A stretch of DNA of 64,000 nt from Streptomyces xanthophaeus (lineage in GTDB: Bacteria; Actinomycetota; Actinomycetes; Streptomycetales; Streptomycetaceae), in contig NZ_JOFT01000017.1 of NCBI RefSeq assembly GCF_000725805.1, forward strand, positions 348,598-412,597, given 5' to 3'. The first letter of the stretch is position 1; each line of letters starts with the position of its first letter. Below are positions 43,690 to 55,440 of the stretch, piece by piece. A program made the position numbers and the translations under genes. The notes beneath the pieces were generated by a model that searched no databases, had not been told where the DNA came from, and saw nothing but the letters and a program-made list of their open reading frames with translations.

Positions 43690-46226
43690 CCGTACTGACC
43701 GAGGCCGCGACCGCGGCTGCCATCGCGACCGCGACCGCCGAGGGCTCTGCGGGGGCCGTCACCGCGGCTGCCTCCGATCCCACGACCCGTCCCGTGCAGC
43801 GCATGGTCTGGCGGCTGGCCACGGCCCCCGCTCAGGAGCCCGCCCGGTCCCTCGCCGGCCGCCGGATCACGGTGGTGGGCGGCGATGCGGCGACCGCCGG
43901 CAAGGTACGGGAGGCCCTGCGGCTCCAGGGTGCGACGGTCGCACCGGCGGGCCGGCCGGCGGCCGGGACGGCGGGTCCGGCCCCCGACACGGTCGTGGAC
44001 CTGACCCTGGCCGAGCGCTTCGTCCCCGGCGTGCCCGGGCAGTGGCGCGAGGCACTGCTGCGCACCTTCGGGATGCTGCGGGACTGCTACGAGGAGTGGA
44101 GCCGGGAGACGGCGGCCGACCGCCTGACCTACCTCGCCGTCACCTACCACGGCGGCGGGATGGGATACCACCCCGCCGACGATCTCGCCCAGCCGCTGGG
44201 CGGCCTGTGGGCGGGCCTGGCCAAGACCCTGCACCGGGAGCTCCCCAACTGCCGGGCCCGGGTGCTGGACACGGCCCTCGCCGACCTGGACGCCCTCCCC
44301 GGGCGGATCGTCTCGGAGCTGGTGCGCCCCGGGCTCAGCGAGATCGGCCACCGGGACGGCAAGCGCTGGACGCTCGCCCCCGACCGAGTGCCGCCGGGCC
44401 GCCCCGCCCTGCGGTGGACCGCGGCCGACACCGTGCTGGTCAGCGGCGGCGGACGGGGCATCGGGATGGCCTTCGCACGGCAGCTGTGCTCCGAGTTCGG
44501 CCTGCGCGCCGTGGTCACCGGCCGCGCCGAACTGCCGCCCGAGGACACCTGGGACGGCTACACGGCCGAGGCCCTCGCGGAGCGCCGCGGCGCGCTGTGG
44601 GCGACCCACCGGGAGGGCCGCGCCGTGTCCCGGATCCGCCAGGACATCGCCCGCGCGGAGAGCACCTGGGAGCTGGTCGCCAACCTCCGCTCGGCCCGTG
44701 CCGAGGGACTGCGGCTGGACTACCGGCCGTGCGACTTCACCGACGGCGAGCAGGTCCGAGCCCTGGTGGCCGGGCTCCCCGGGCTGACGGCCGTCGTCCA
44801 CAACGCGGGCGTGGACCGGCCGACCCGGCTGCCGAACAAGACGGACGAGGACATCGCCGCCGTGGTGTCCACGAAGGTCGACGCCTTCGTCCATCTGGTG
44901 GCGGCGGTGCGCGGCCTCGACCTGAAGGTGCTGTGCACGGTCGGCTCGCTGACCGGCAGGCTGGGCGGCATGGTCGGCCAGTTCGACTACGCCGCCGCCA
45001 ACGAGTGCCTGGCCCGGCTGGGCATGTGGGCCGAACGGCAGGTCTCCTTCCCGGTGATGACGCTGGCCTGGCCGACCTGGGCCAGGCTCGGGCTGATCGC
45101 CAACTTCGAGGCGAGCCTGCGGTACATGACGGCCATGGACGTCACGGAGGGCCTGGCGCACTGGCGGGCCGAGCTGCTGGCCGGCAGCCGCGGCGAGGTG
45201 TCCTTCGTCGGACCCCTCGGCCGCGCCCTGGACCCCGTACAGGCCCTGGGCTATCCGATGACCCCGTCGCTGCCCGGCTACGCCGAGACCTATCCGAAGG
45301 TGTTCCACGTCGGCCGGCCCGAGGTGTTCGAGACCCATGAACGCCTGTGCTCGGTCGTCGAGTTCGACCCGTCGACGAGTCCGGCCGTGGGTGACTTCAC
45401 CGTGCAGGGCGCACCCGCCCTGCCGGTCGGGCTGCTGCTGGAGAGCGCCGTGCGCGGCGCGGAATGGGTCGTGCCGCAGGACCTGCCGGAGCAGACCCTG
45501 CACGCGGTCGAGGACGTACGGGTGCCGTGGCCGCTGCTGCGCTGCCCGGCGGACGGTCCGCTGCGGCTGCGCCGTGACGTGCGGGCGGCCGGCCTCGTGG
45601 ACGGACGGTGGACCGTACAGGTCACCTTCCGCCCGGTGGACGCGACGGACGCGACGGACGCCCCCGCGACGGCCCCGGACACGGACGGGGACACGGCGCG
45701 GATGCGCCTGGTCTTCGCCGAGGCGCCGGCACCCGGGGCCGCGGACGCCGCCGACTCCGCGGCCGTCGCTGCGGACGCGGACCTCCCGCCCGCCGCCCCG
45801 CTGCCCGCGGCCCGCACCGGCAGCCGGTCCGGCGCAGCGGTGACCACCGTGTTCACCGACGCGCCGGTACTGGGCTGGCGGGGCCTCGTGGTCCCGCTGG
45901 GCACGTGGCGGCCGGCCGGCCGGCACGGGATCACCGTCGAGGTGGGCCGCTGCCACCCCCACGACCTGTGGGCGGTTCCGCAGCCCCCCACCTGCACGCT
46001 GCCGGTGGCCGCGGTCGAGAACCTCGTCCGCGCGGTCACCGAACGCACCCCGGGGCTGTACTCCACCCCGGACCCCCTGGTCGTCCAGCAGCTGACGCTG
46101 CACGGGGCGGCCCCCGAGCGGGTCCGCCTGACCGGCGACCCCGCCCTCGGTGTCTGGCGTCTCGACGACGCCGCCACCGGACGCACCGTGGCCCGCGTCC
46201 GCGGGCTCGCGGCCCATCGCATCTGA
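43686..46226 (+). CDS. KR-DH-like polyketide synthase subunit
   Basis: The protein is 846 aa. The N-terminal third is Ala-rich and contains a KR structural subdomain (PLGGLWAGLAKTLHREL). The catalytic KR follows (GGGRGIG at 254-260, Ser421, Tyr435 in DYAAAN). The C-terminal half is a double-hotdog DH-like region, but where the first DH has His in HxxxGxxxxP this one has Phe571 (FTVQGAPALP), so it is probably not catalytic. The ATG overlaps the megasynthase stop (ATGA), which suggests that the two subunits are made in equal amounts and work together. Confidence 0.8.
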   Translation: MTVLTEAATAAAIATATAEGSAGAVTAAASDPTTRPVQRMVWRLATAPAQEPARSLAGRRITVVGGDAATAGKVREALRLQGATVAPAGRPAAGTAGPAPDTVVDLTLAERFVPGVPGQWREALLRTFGMLRDCYEEWSRETAADRLTYLAVTYHGGGMGYHPADDLAQPLGGLWAGLAKTLHRELPNCRARVLDTALADLDALPGRIVSELVRPGLSEIGHRDGKRWTLAPDRVPPGRPALRWTAADTVLVSGGGRGIGMAFARQLCSEFGLRAVVTGRAELPPEDTWDGYTAEALAERRGALWATHREGRAVSRIRQDIARAESTWELVANLRSARAEGLRLDYRPCDFTDGEQVRALVAGLPGLTAVVHNAGVDRPTRLPNKTDEDIAAVVSTKVDAFVHLVAAVRGLDLKVLCTVGSLTGRLGGMVGQFDYAAANECLARLGMWAERQVSFPVMTLAWPTWARLGLIANFEASLRYMTAMDVTEGLAHWRAELLAGSRGEVSFVGPLGRALDPVQALGYPMTPSLPGYAETYPKVFHVGRPEVFETHERLCSVVEFDPSTSPAVGDFTVQGAPALPVGLLLESAVRGAEWVVPQDLPEQTLHAVEDVRVPWPLLRCPADGPLRLRRDVRAAGLVDGRWTVQVTFRPVDATDATDAPATAPDTDGDTARMRLVFAEAPAPGAADAADSAAVAADADLPPAAPLPAARTGSRSGAAVTTVFTDAPVLGWRGLVVPLGTWRPAGRHGITVEVGRCHPHDLWAVPQPPTCTLPVAAVENLVRAVTERTPGLYSTPDPLVVQQLTLHGAAPERVRLTGDPALGVWRLDDAATGRTVARVRGLAAHRI

Positions 46227-46254
46227 CCCTTCCCCACCCCAGAGGAGAACCACC

Positions 46255-46689
46255 GTGACCACGACCGAGACCACCCAGGTCAGCGCCAACCGCCGGGTCC
46301 TGGAGCACTACTACGAGGAGTGCCTGAACAAGGGCAACCTCGACGCCGTCTACGACAAGGCGATCCCGGGGCACATCAGCCACGGCACGCGTGCGGACGG
46401 CTTCGAGGGCGTCGAGCACCTGCGCGAGTGGGTCCGCATCCAGCGCGCCTCCTTCCCCGACCTCCACGTGGTCGTCGACGAGTGGATCGAGGAGGGCGAG
46501 AAGGTCGTCCAGCGGTTCACCGCGCGCGGCACCCACTCCGGCGACGACTACTACGGCGTCCCCGCCACCGGCCGGAAGATCGAGATCTCCGGCATCGTCA
46601 TCGACCACTTCGTCGACGGAAAGATCGTCGAGAGCTGGTTCTCGATGGACGGCATGGAGATCGCCCAGCAGCTCGGCATGCTCGGCTGA
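46255..46689 (+). CDS. SnoaL-like polyketide cyclase / ester cyclase family
   Basis: The protein is 144 aa with an NTF2 fold. It shows VLEHYYEECLNKGNLDAVYD at the start, then ISHG, VVVDEWIEEGEKVVQRFTARGTH (core of the cyclase family) and the closing VESWFSMDG. Family members catalyse aldol ring closure or hydrations in polyketide pathways, and the exact reaction cannot be predicted. GAGGAGAA precedes the GTG at 46255. It sits in the PKS operon. Confidence 0.8.
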   Translation: MTTTETTQVSANRRVLEHYYEECLNKGNLDAVYDKAIPGHISHGTRADGFEGVEHLREWVRIQRASFPDLHVVVDEWIEEGEKVVQRFTARGTHSGDDYYGVPATGRKIEISGIVIDHFVDGKIVESWFSMDGMEIAQQLGMLG

Positions 46690-46821
46690 CCCCTCCGGCG
46701 GGGCCCCGGCCCCGCCCCCCGGACCCGGACCGCCGAGGGCACGAACTTTTCGTCGATGCCGTGTCCCGGCGGTCCGTCACCACCCCATCACCAGGCACTA
46801 CGGACAGGAAGGGCAGACGCG

Positions 46822-47682
46822 ATGACTCAGGCGCCGACCGCTCTCGTCACCGGTTGTTCGTCGGGTATCGGCCGTGCCACCGCGCTGCGGCTGCACGCCG
46901 CCGGGTACACGGTGTACGCCACCGCGCGCAAGCCCGAGACCCTCACCGCACTCACCGCCCTCGGCATGCACGCGCTCGCACTGGACGTCACCGACCCCGC
47001 CTCCGCCCGGGCCGCCGTGGAGCGGATCGAGTCGGAGCACGGCTCGGTGGACGTGCTCGTCAACAACGCGGGCTACGGGCTCTCCGGCACCTTCGAGGAG
47101 ACCGGACTCGACCAGGTACGGGAGCAGTTCGAGACCAATGTCTTCGGCCTGGTCGGGCTGACCCAGCTGGTGCTGCCCGGCATGCGCCGGCGCGGCCGCG
47201 GCACCGTCGTCAACGTGTCCTCGATCTTCGGCAAGTACGCGGTGCCCGGCGGGGGTTACTACCACGCCAGCAAGCACGCCGTCGAAGCCCTCAGCGACGC
47301 GCTGCGCCTGGAAGTGGCCGGCTTCGGCATCCGGGTCGTGGTCGTCGAACCAGGCCCGGTCCGCACCCCCTGGGGGCAGACCTTCCTGGACCGCATCCCC
47401 GACGGCCGCAGCCGCGCGGACTCCCCGTACGCCCGGTTCCACGAACGCGCCGCCGCGTACTACGACGCGATCTACAACGGCACGCGCAGGACGCTCGCCG
47501 GAACCTTCGCCATCGAGGCCGAGCAGGTGGCCGAGGCCATCGAGAAGGCCGTACGGCGGCGCCGGCCGCGGGCCCGGTACCCGGTCGGGTTCCTGGCCGC
47601 CAGCACGATCGCACTGCGCCGCGTGGCCCCGGACCGGATCTTCGACAGCGCCTTCATCAGGCGCCAGTTCCCCGTCCCGTGA
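46822..47682 (+). CDS. SDR family oxidoreductase
   Basis: The protein is 286 aa. The cofactor loop is TGCSSGIG; NNAGYGLSGTFEE follows; catalytic Ser and YHASKHA are intact. It resembles the SDRs with a retinol/DltE-like C-terminal extension, a group that often acts on lipid-like ketones or alcohols. The ATG at 46822 is preceded by GGAAGG. It is in the PKS operon and could act on the acyl product. Confidence 0.85.
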   Translation: MTQAPTALVTGCSSGIGRATALRLHAAGYTVYATARKPETLTALTALGMHALALDVTDPASARAAVERIESEHGSVDVLVNNAGYGLSGTFEETGLDQVREQFETNVFGLVGLTQLVLPGMRRRGRGTVVNVSSIFGKYAVPGGGYYHASKHAVEALSDALRLEVAGFGIRVVVVEPGPVRTPWGQTFLDRIPDGRSRADSPYARFHERAAAYYDAIYNGTRRTLAGTFAIEAEQVAEAIEKAVRRRRPRARYPVGFLAASTIALRRVAPDRIFDSAFIRRQFPVP

Positions 47683-47739
47683 CCCACGGGTGCGGGCGCG
47701 GCAGCAGTCTTCCAGGCGAATCTACGAGGTGACGAGACG

Positions 47740-49134
47740 ATGACCACGACGGCGCCGACCCCGGCGACCACGGCACGCGGGAAGACCGCGACCGGACCAC
47801 GAGGCGTTCCCGTCCTCGGCAACCTGCCCCAGTGGAAGGGCGACACGGCGGAGTTCCTGCTGCGCGCGCAGCGCGACCACGGGGAGGTCTCCCGGCTGCG
47901 CCTGGGGCCGTACACGGTCCACCTCGTGACCGAACCCGACGCGGTGAGCCGCGTCCTGAGGGAGAACAGCGGCAACTACGTCCGCGGGGCGCTGTACGAG
48001 CAGTTCCGCACGGTCATGGGCGAAGGGCTGCTGACCACCGACGGCGACTACTGGAAGGCCCACCGGCGGGCCGTCCAGCCCGTGTTCCTGCGCAAGGCGG
48101 TCACGGCCGTCGAGCCCAACGTCGTCCGGGCGACGAACGAGATGCTCGACGAGTGGGAGGTCAAGGCCCGCCGCGGCGAGCCCGTGGACCTGGTCGCCGA
48201 GACCCTGCGCCTGACCCTCGTCACCCTGAGCCGGGCCCTGTTCGGCTACGACATCCGGCCCGCCACCCCCGTGCTCAAGGACGTGGTGAACAACGTCATC
48301 GAGGTGATGTTCAAGCACGGCTCCGTCGGCGAGATGCTGCCCTCGTGGATGCCGACCCGCCGCAACCGGCTCATCGCCCGCGACCGCAGGATCTTCACCC
48401 GGCTCGTCACGGAGATCAGGGACCACCACGCGTCCACCGGCGAAGGCCCCCTGATGGAACTCATCGAAGCGGCCACCGACCCGGTCACCGGGGCGCGGTG
48501 GAGCGACGAGGAGATCCGCGACGAGATGCTCACCATCTACCTCGCCGGGCACGAGACGACGGCCGTGTCCCTGCTGTGGACGCTCGTCTCGATCGCCAAC
48601 CACCCCGGTGTGGCCGAGGAGCTGGACGAGGAGCTCACCCGGGAGCTCGGCGGGGCCGTCCCGACCGCCCAGGACGTGGAACGGCTGCGCTACACGCAGC
48701 AGGTGGTCGACGAGAGCCTGCGCATGTACCCGCCGATCTGGATCTACCCGCGCGACGCCGTCGCCGACGACGAGCTCGCCGGCTTCCACATCCCCGGCGG
48801 GTCCTCCGTGCTGCTGTCCCCGCTGGTCTCCCACCGCAACCCGCGCTTCTGGGACAACCCCGAGGCCTTCGACCCGCACCGCTTCGACCCCGACCGGGTC
48901 AAGGAGCGCCCGCGGATGGCGTACTTCCCGTTCGGCGCGGGCGCCCGGATGTGCATCGGCAACTTCATGGCGCTGCTGGAGCTGCGGATGATCGTGGCGA
49001 TGATCCACCAGCGGTTCCGGCTCAGCCTCGTGCCCGGGGACTTCCTGCGCTACGGGGACACCGCGATCTCGCTGCGCCCGCGCTCCAAGGTCATGGTCCT
49101 GCCCCAGCCGCGCGAGCGGGGGACCCGGCCGTGA
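47740..49134 (+). CDS. Cytochrome P450, CYP4/CYP102-like
   Basis: The protein is 464 aa. It shows the I-helix AGHETT, the ExxR (ESLRMYPPIWIYPR) and the heme loop FPFGAGARMCIGNFMALLE with the Cys ligand. The sequence style (PRGVPVLGNLPQW at the N-terminus) is close to the fatty-acid-hydroxylase and CYP4-type P450s rather than to the typical class I bacterial forms. It probably hydroxylates the acyl chain. It is coupled to the aldehyde dehydrogenase by a GTGA overlap, so an alcohol-to-aldehyde-to-acid oxidation is a plausible joint task. Confidence 0.9.
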   Translation: MTTTAPTPATTARGKTATGPRGVPVLGNLPQWKGDTAEFLLRAQRDHGEVSRLRLGPYTVHLVTEPDAVSRVLRENSGNYVRGALYEQFRTVMGEGLLTTDGDYWKAHRRAVQPVFLRKAVTAVEPNVVRATNEMLDEWEVKARRGEPVDLVAETLRLTLVTLSRALFGYDIRPATPVLKDVVNNVIEVMFKHGSVGEMLPSWMPTRRNRLIARDRRIFTRLVTEIRDHHASTGEGPLMELIEAATDPVTGARWSDEEIRDEMLTIYLAGHETTAVSLLWTLVSIANHPGVAEELDEELTRELGGAVPTAQDVERLRYTQQVVDESLRMYPPIWIYPRDAVADDELAGFHIPGGSSVLLSPLVSHRNPRFWDNPEAFDPHRFDPDRVKERPRMAYFPFGAGARMCIGNFMALLELRMIVAMIHQRFRLSLVPGDFLRYGDTAISLRPRSKVMVLPQPRERGTRP

Positions 49135-50642
49135 CCGCCGTGATCCCCGACCACCGCCCGGGCTCCGGGACGGCGTCCGGACCGGCGGCGGTCGCCGGGG
49201 CCGTGGACGGCGCGCGCCGCGCCCAGCCGGACTGGGAGGCGCTGGGCTTCTCCGGCCGTAAGAAGGCCCTCGACGCCTGGCGGGTGCTGATCCTGCGCCG
49301 TACGGAGGAGCTGGTCGCCCTGATCCGCGAGGAGACCGGCAAGACCGCCGACGACGCCCGTCTCGAAGTGGTCCTCGTCGCCGACCACCTGCGCTGGGCC
49401 GCCGCCCACGCGGGGCGGGTGCTCGGCCGCCGCAGGGTCTCCTCCGGCCTGCTCATGTTCAACCAGTCGGCCACCGTGGAGTACCGGCCGCTGGGCGTGG
49501 TCGGGGTCATCGGCCCGTGGAACTACCCGGCGTTCATCCCCATCGGTCCGGTCGCCGCCGCGCTCGCCGCGGGCAACACGGTCGTCCTCAAACCGAGCGA
49601 GCTGACCCCGCGCGTCGGCGCATGGCTCGCCGCAACGCTTGCGGAGGCCGCCCCCGGGCCCGAGGTGCTGCGCATCGTGACGGGCGACGGGGACACCGGT
49701 GCGGCGCTGTGCCGGGCCGCCGTGGACAAGGTCTCCTTCACCGGCTCCAGCGCCACGGGACGGCGGGTCATGGCGGCCTGCGCCGAGAACCTGACCCCCG
49801 TGGTGATCGAGGGCGGCGGCAAGGACGCCATGATCGTCGCCGCGGACGCCGATCTGGAGGCCGCGGCCGACGCCGCGGTGTGGGCCGCCATGTCCAATGC
49901 CGGCCAGACCTGCGTGGGCCTGGAACGGGTGTACGTGGTGGACGGGGTGGCCGACCGCTTCCTGGACCTGGTCACCGAGCGGGCGGCCGCCCTGCGCACG
50001 GGAGAGCGGCCCGACGCCGACCTCGGACGGATCGTCCTCCCCCGGCAGGTCGAGGTCATCCGGTCCCACGTGCAGGACGCGGTGGCGCGCGGCGCCCGCG
50101 TCCTCCTGGGCGGTCCGCGGTCCATCTCCGCACCGTACGTGGCCCCGGTCGTGCTGGCCGAGGTGCCCGAGGACTCCACCGCCCTCACCGAGGAGACCTT
50201 CGGCCCGGTGCTCGTCGTCAACCGGGTGTCCGGCGTCGACGAGGCGGTCGCCCGCACCAACGCCAGCGCCTACGGGCTGGGGGCCTCGGTGTACACCCGT
50301 GACCGCGCCCAGGGGCGGCGCATCGCGGCCCGGCTGCGCACCGGCATGGTGTCGGTCAACGCCGTGATCGCCTTCGCGGGCATCCCCGCCCTGCCCTTCG
50401 GCGGGACCGGCGACTCGGGCTTCGGCCGGGTCCACGGGCCGGACGGACTGCGCGAGTTCAGCCGCAGCCAGGCCGTCACCACCCAGCGGTTCCGCCCGCT
50501 CATGCAGCCCAATTCCTTCGGCCGGCACCCGGACACCATGCGGACCCTGGTCCGGATGGTGCGGGCCCTGCACGGCCGCCGGGCCCTGTCCGGTGGACCG
50601 TCGCCGCGCCGCGGCCTTCCCCATGGAGAACGGACAACGTGA
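49131..50642 (+). CDS. Aldehyde dehydrogenase
   Basis: The protein is 503 aa. It contains GPWNYP (NAD site), the catalytic Glu in VIEGGGKDA, the nucleophilic Cys in NAGQTCVG, and the C-terminal PFGGTGDSGFGR. The fold is that of the class 3/coniferyl-type ALDH group with fatty or aromatic aldehydes as substrates. It overlaps both neighbours by 4 bases (GTGA). The final 40 residues (Arg-rich) are unusual for the family. Confidence 0.9.
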   Translation: MTAVIPDHRPGSGTASGPAAVAGAVDGARRAQPDWEALGFSGRKKALDAWRVLILRRTEELVALIREETGKTADDARLEVVLVADHLRWAAAHAGRVLGRRRVSSGLLMFNQSATVEYRPLGVVGVIGPWNYPAFIPIGPVAAALAAGNTVVLKPSELTPRVGAWLAATLAEAAPGPEVLRIVTGDGDTGAALCRAAVDKVSFTGSSATGRRVMAACAENLTPVVIEGGGKDAMIVAADADLEAAADAAVWAAMSNAGQTCVGLERVYVVDGVADRFLDLVTERAAALRTGERPDADLGRIVLPRQVEVIRSHVQDAVARGARVLLGGPRSISAPYVAPVVLAEVPEDSTALTEETFGPVLVVNRVSGVDEAVARTNASAYGLGASVYTRDRAQGRRIAARLRTGMVSVNAVIAFAGIPALPFGGTGDSGFGRVHGPDGLREFSRSQAVTTQRFRPLMQPNSFGRHPDTMRTLVRMVRALHGRRALSGGPSPRRGLPHGERTT

Positions 50643-51895
50643 CCACATCCCTGTCGCCCGACCTGGCCCGCCTCGCGGACCCCGCCGTCCGGCCCGATCC
50701 GTACGAGGTCCTGCGCGCGCTGCGCGAGGCCTCCCCGTACGCCGACCCGGCCAGCGGGATCGTCGTCGTGGGACGGCGCGCGGACTGCGAGAGCGTCCTG
50801 CGCAGCCCCAAGGTCAGCAGTGACCGCCGGGGGGCCGGCGTGACCAAGGTGCCCCAGATGCCCAACCTGATGAACCTGGACGCGCCCGACCACACGCGGC
50901 TGCGCAAGCTGGCCGGGAAGGCCTTCAAGCCACGCCTGATCGAGCAGTGGCGGCCCCGTATCGAGGAGATCGTCCAGGAGCTCCTCGCGGAGATCGCGGC
51001 CGGCGGGGACTGCGCCGACATCGTGTCCGCCTTCGCCTACCCGCTGCCGGTGCGCGTCATCTGCGAGATGCTCGGCGTGCCCCGGGAGGACCATCCGGTC
51101 TTCGAGACGTGGGCCCGTTCCATCGCCTACACCGTCGACCCCCAGCTGGTTCCCGGCGAGCTCTCCACCGAGGTGGCGGCGGAGGTCGAGGAAGCCCGGA
51201 CCGGGTTCATCGGCTACTTCCGCCGGCTGATAGCCGAACGGAAGGCGGACCCCCGCGACGACGTCCTCTCCGAACTGATCGCGGCCGAGGAGGCGGGCGA
51301 CCAGCTCACCGAGACCGAGCTGATCATCACCTGCGTCCTGCTGCTCGTCGCCGGGCACGAGACCACCGCCAATCTGATCCTCAACGGGATCCTGGGCCTG
51401 CTGCGCCACCCGGAGCAGCTGCGCCTGCTGCGCGAGCGGCCGGAACTGGCCGGGGCCGCGGTGGAGGAGGTCCTGCGCTACGACGCCCCCGCCCAGATGA
51501 TCACCCGCATCGCGCGCGAGCCGTTCACGCTCGGGGAGCTGGAGGTGACCCCCGGGACCCCGCTGCTGGTGCTGCTCGCCGCGGCGAACCGCGATCCGCA
51601 GGTGCACCGGGACCCGGACACCTTCGACATCACCCGCGGGGACCCCGGGCACCTCGGGTTCGCGGCGGGACCCCACTTCTGCCTGGGTTCCGTACTGGCC
51701 CGGCTGGAGGGCGGCATCGCCCTGAACGCCTTCGCCCAGGCCTTCGTCGAGCCGCGTCTGGACACCGCCGGCCTGCGCTACCGGCCGCACGTGTCGGTCC
51801 GCGGACCGGACCGGATGCCGGTCTCGTTCGAGGAGATCCGCCTCGGGGCCGTCCCCGCCGCGGGCTCCGGGCAGGGGACGGGGGCCGGCCGGTGA
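50639..51895 (+). CDS. Cytochrome P450, class I bacterial type
   Basis: The protein is 418 aa. It shows AGHETTANLILNG (I-helix), EEVLRYDAP (ExxR) and the heme loop GFAAGPHFCLGSVLARLE with Cys. It is of the CYP105/107-like style that uses ferredoxin electrons, and the ferredoxin gene overlaps its stop (GTGA). Substrate and position of oxidation are unknown. The GTG start overlaps the ALDH stop. Confidence 0.9.
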   Translation: MTTSLSPDLARLADPAVRPDPYEVLRALREASPYADPASGIVVVGRRADCESVLRSPKVSSDRRGAGVTKVPQMPNLMNLDAPDHTRLRKLAGKAFKPRLIEQWRPRIEEIVQELLAEIAAGGDCADIVSAFAYPLPVRVICEMLGVPREDHPVFETWARSIAYTVDPQLVPGELSTEVAAEVEEARTGFIGYFRRLIAERKADPRDDVLSELIAAEEAGDQLTETELIITCVLLLVAGHETTANLILNGILGLLRHPEQLRLLRERPELAGAAVEEVLRYDAPAQMITRIAREPFTLGELEVTPGTPLLVLLAAANRDPQVHRDPDTFDITRGDPGHLGFAAGPHFCLGSVLARLEGGIALNAFAQAFVEPRLDTAGLRYRPHVSVRGPDRMPVSFEEIRLGAVPAAGSGQGTGAGR

Positions 51896-52122
51896 GCGAC
51901 CAGCTGTGGGAGCTGTCCGTCGAGCGGAGCCACTGCCAGGGATCGGGGGTGTGCGTGTCGATCGCCCCCGGCCACTTCGGGCTGCGGGACGGCCGCGCCC
52001 ACCCGCTGAGGCCCGTCGTCAGCGCCGAGGAGACGGTGCTGGAGGCGGCGGAGACCTGCCCGATGGAGGCGGTCTTCGTCCGCGAGTCCGGGTCGGGCAG
52101 ACTGCTGGCCCCGCCGGAATGA
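51892..52122 (+). CDS. [3Fe-4S]-type ferredoxin
   Basis: The protein is 76 aa. The motif CQGSGVC and the later TCPMEA give three cluster cysteines, with Ser/Gly where a fourth would sit; this is the single-cluster ferredoxin common beside Streptomyces P450s. It passes electrons to one or both P450s. It overlaps the upstream P450 (GTGA) and the next gene (ATGA). No ferredoxin reductase is in the window. Confidence 0.9.
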   Translation: MSDQLWELSVERSHCQGSGVCVSIAPGHFGLRDGRAHPLRPVVSAEETVLEAAETCPMEAVFVRESGSGRLLAPPE

Positions 52123-52493
52123 CCGGCGACGCAGCGGCGGGACAGGGCGATGCGGTCGTCGTCACCCACCCCGCCCATCCCTTCCGGGGCCGGCGGCTGC
52201 GCGTGCGGGCCGTACGCGGCCACGGGCCGGCCGAGGTCCTCGTCTGCGCGGGCCCGGACGGCGCCCCGATGACCGTGCTGCGGTCCTGGACGGACCGTGC
52301 GGCGCCCCCGGCCGCGGAGTGCGCGGCCGGGGGCGGCCGGGCCGCCCGTCGGCCCCTCCCGTACGACGAGGGGGGCCGCCCGTTCCGGGTCTCCGAGGCC
52401 GCGCTGCGCAGCCTGCGGAGCTCCGTCGAGGAGACGGTCGGCCGGCTCGCGGGCATCGAGGCCCCCGCCGGACGGCCCTCCCCGTGCGCGTGA
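52119..52493 (+). CDS. DUF5372-like protein
   Basis: The protein is 124 aa. Its N-terminus (VVVTHPAHPFRGRRLRV, then SWTDRAAPP and RPFRVSEAALRSL) matches the pattern I know from DUF5372 proteins. Those are usually found next to transposase genes. Here it is coupled by ATGA overlap to the ferredoxin gene with no transposase in sight, so it may be a domesticated copy. Function unknown. Confidence 0.6.
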   Translation: MTGDAAAGQGDAVVVTHPAHPFRGRRLRVRAVRGHGPAEVLVCAGPDGAPMTVLRSWTDRAAPPAAECAAGGGRAARRPLPYDEGGRPFRVSEAALRSLRSSVEETVGRLAGIEAPAGRPSPCA

Positions 52494-52528
52494 GCCCCGG
52501 CGGCCGTCGCGCTGCCGGGGCCCGCGCG

Positions 52529-55439
<2,911 letters not shown>

Positions 55440-55440
55440 A

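Noticed and set aside
42744..46289. 1181-codon minus-strand frame
   Set aside because: Antisense shadow of the DH and the second PKS subunit.
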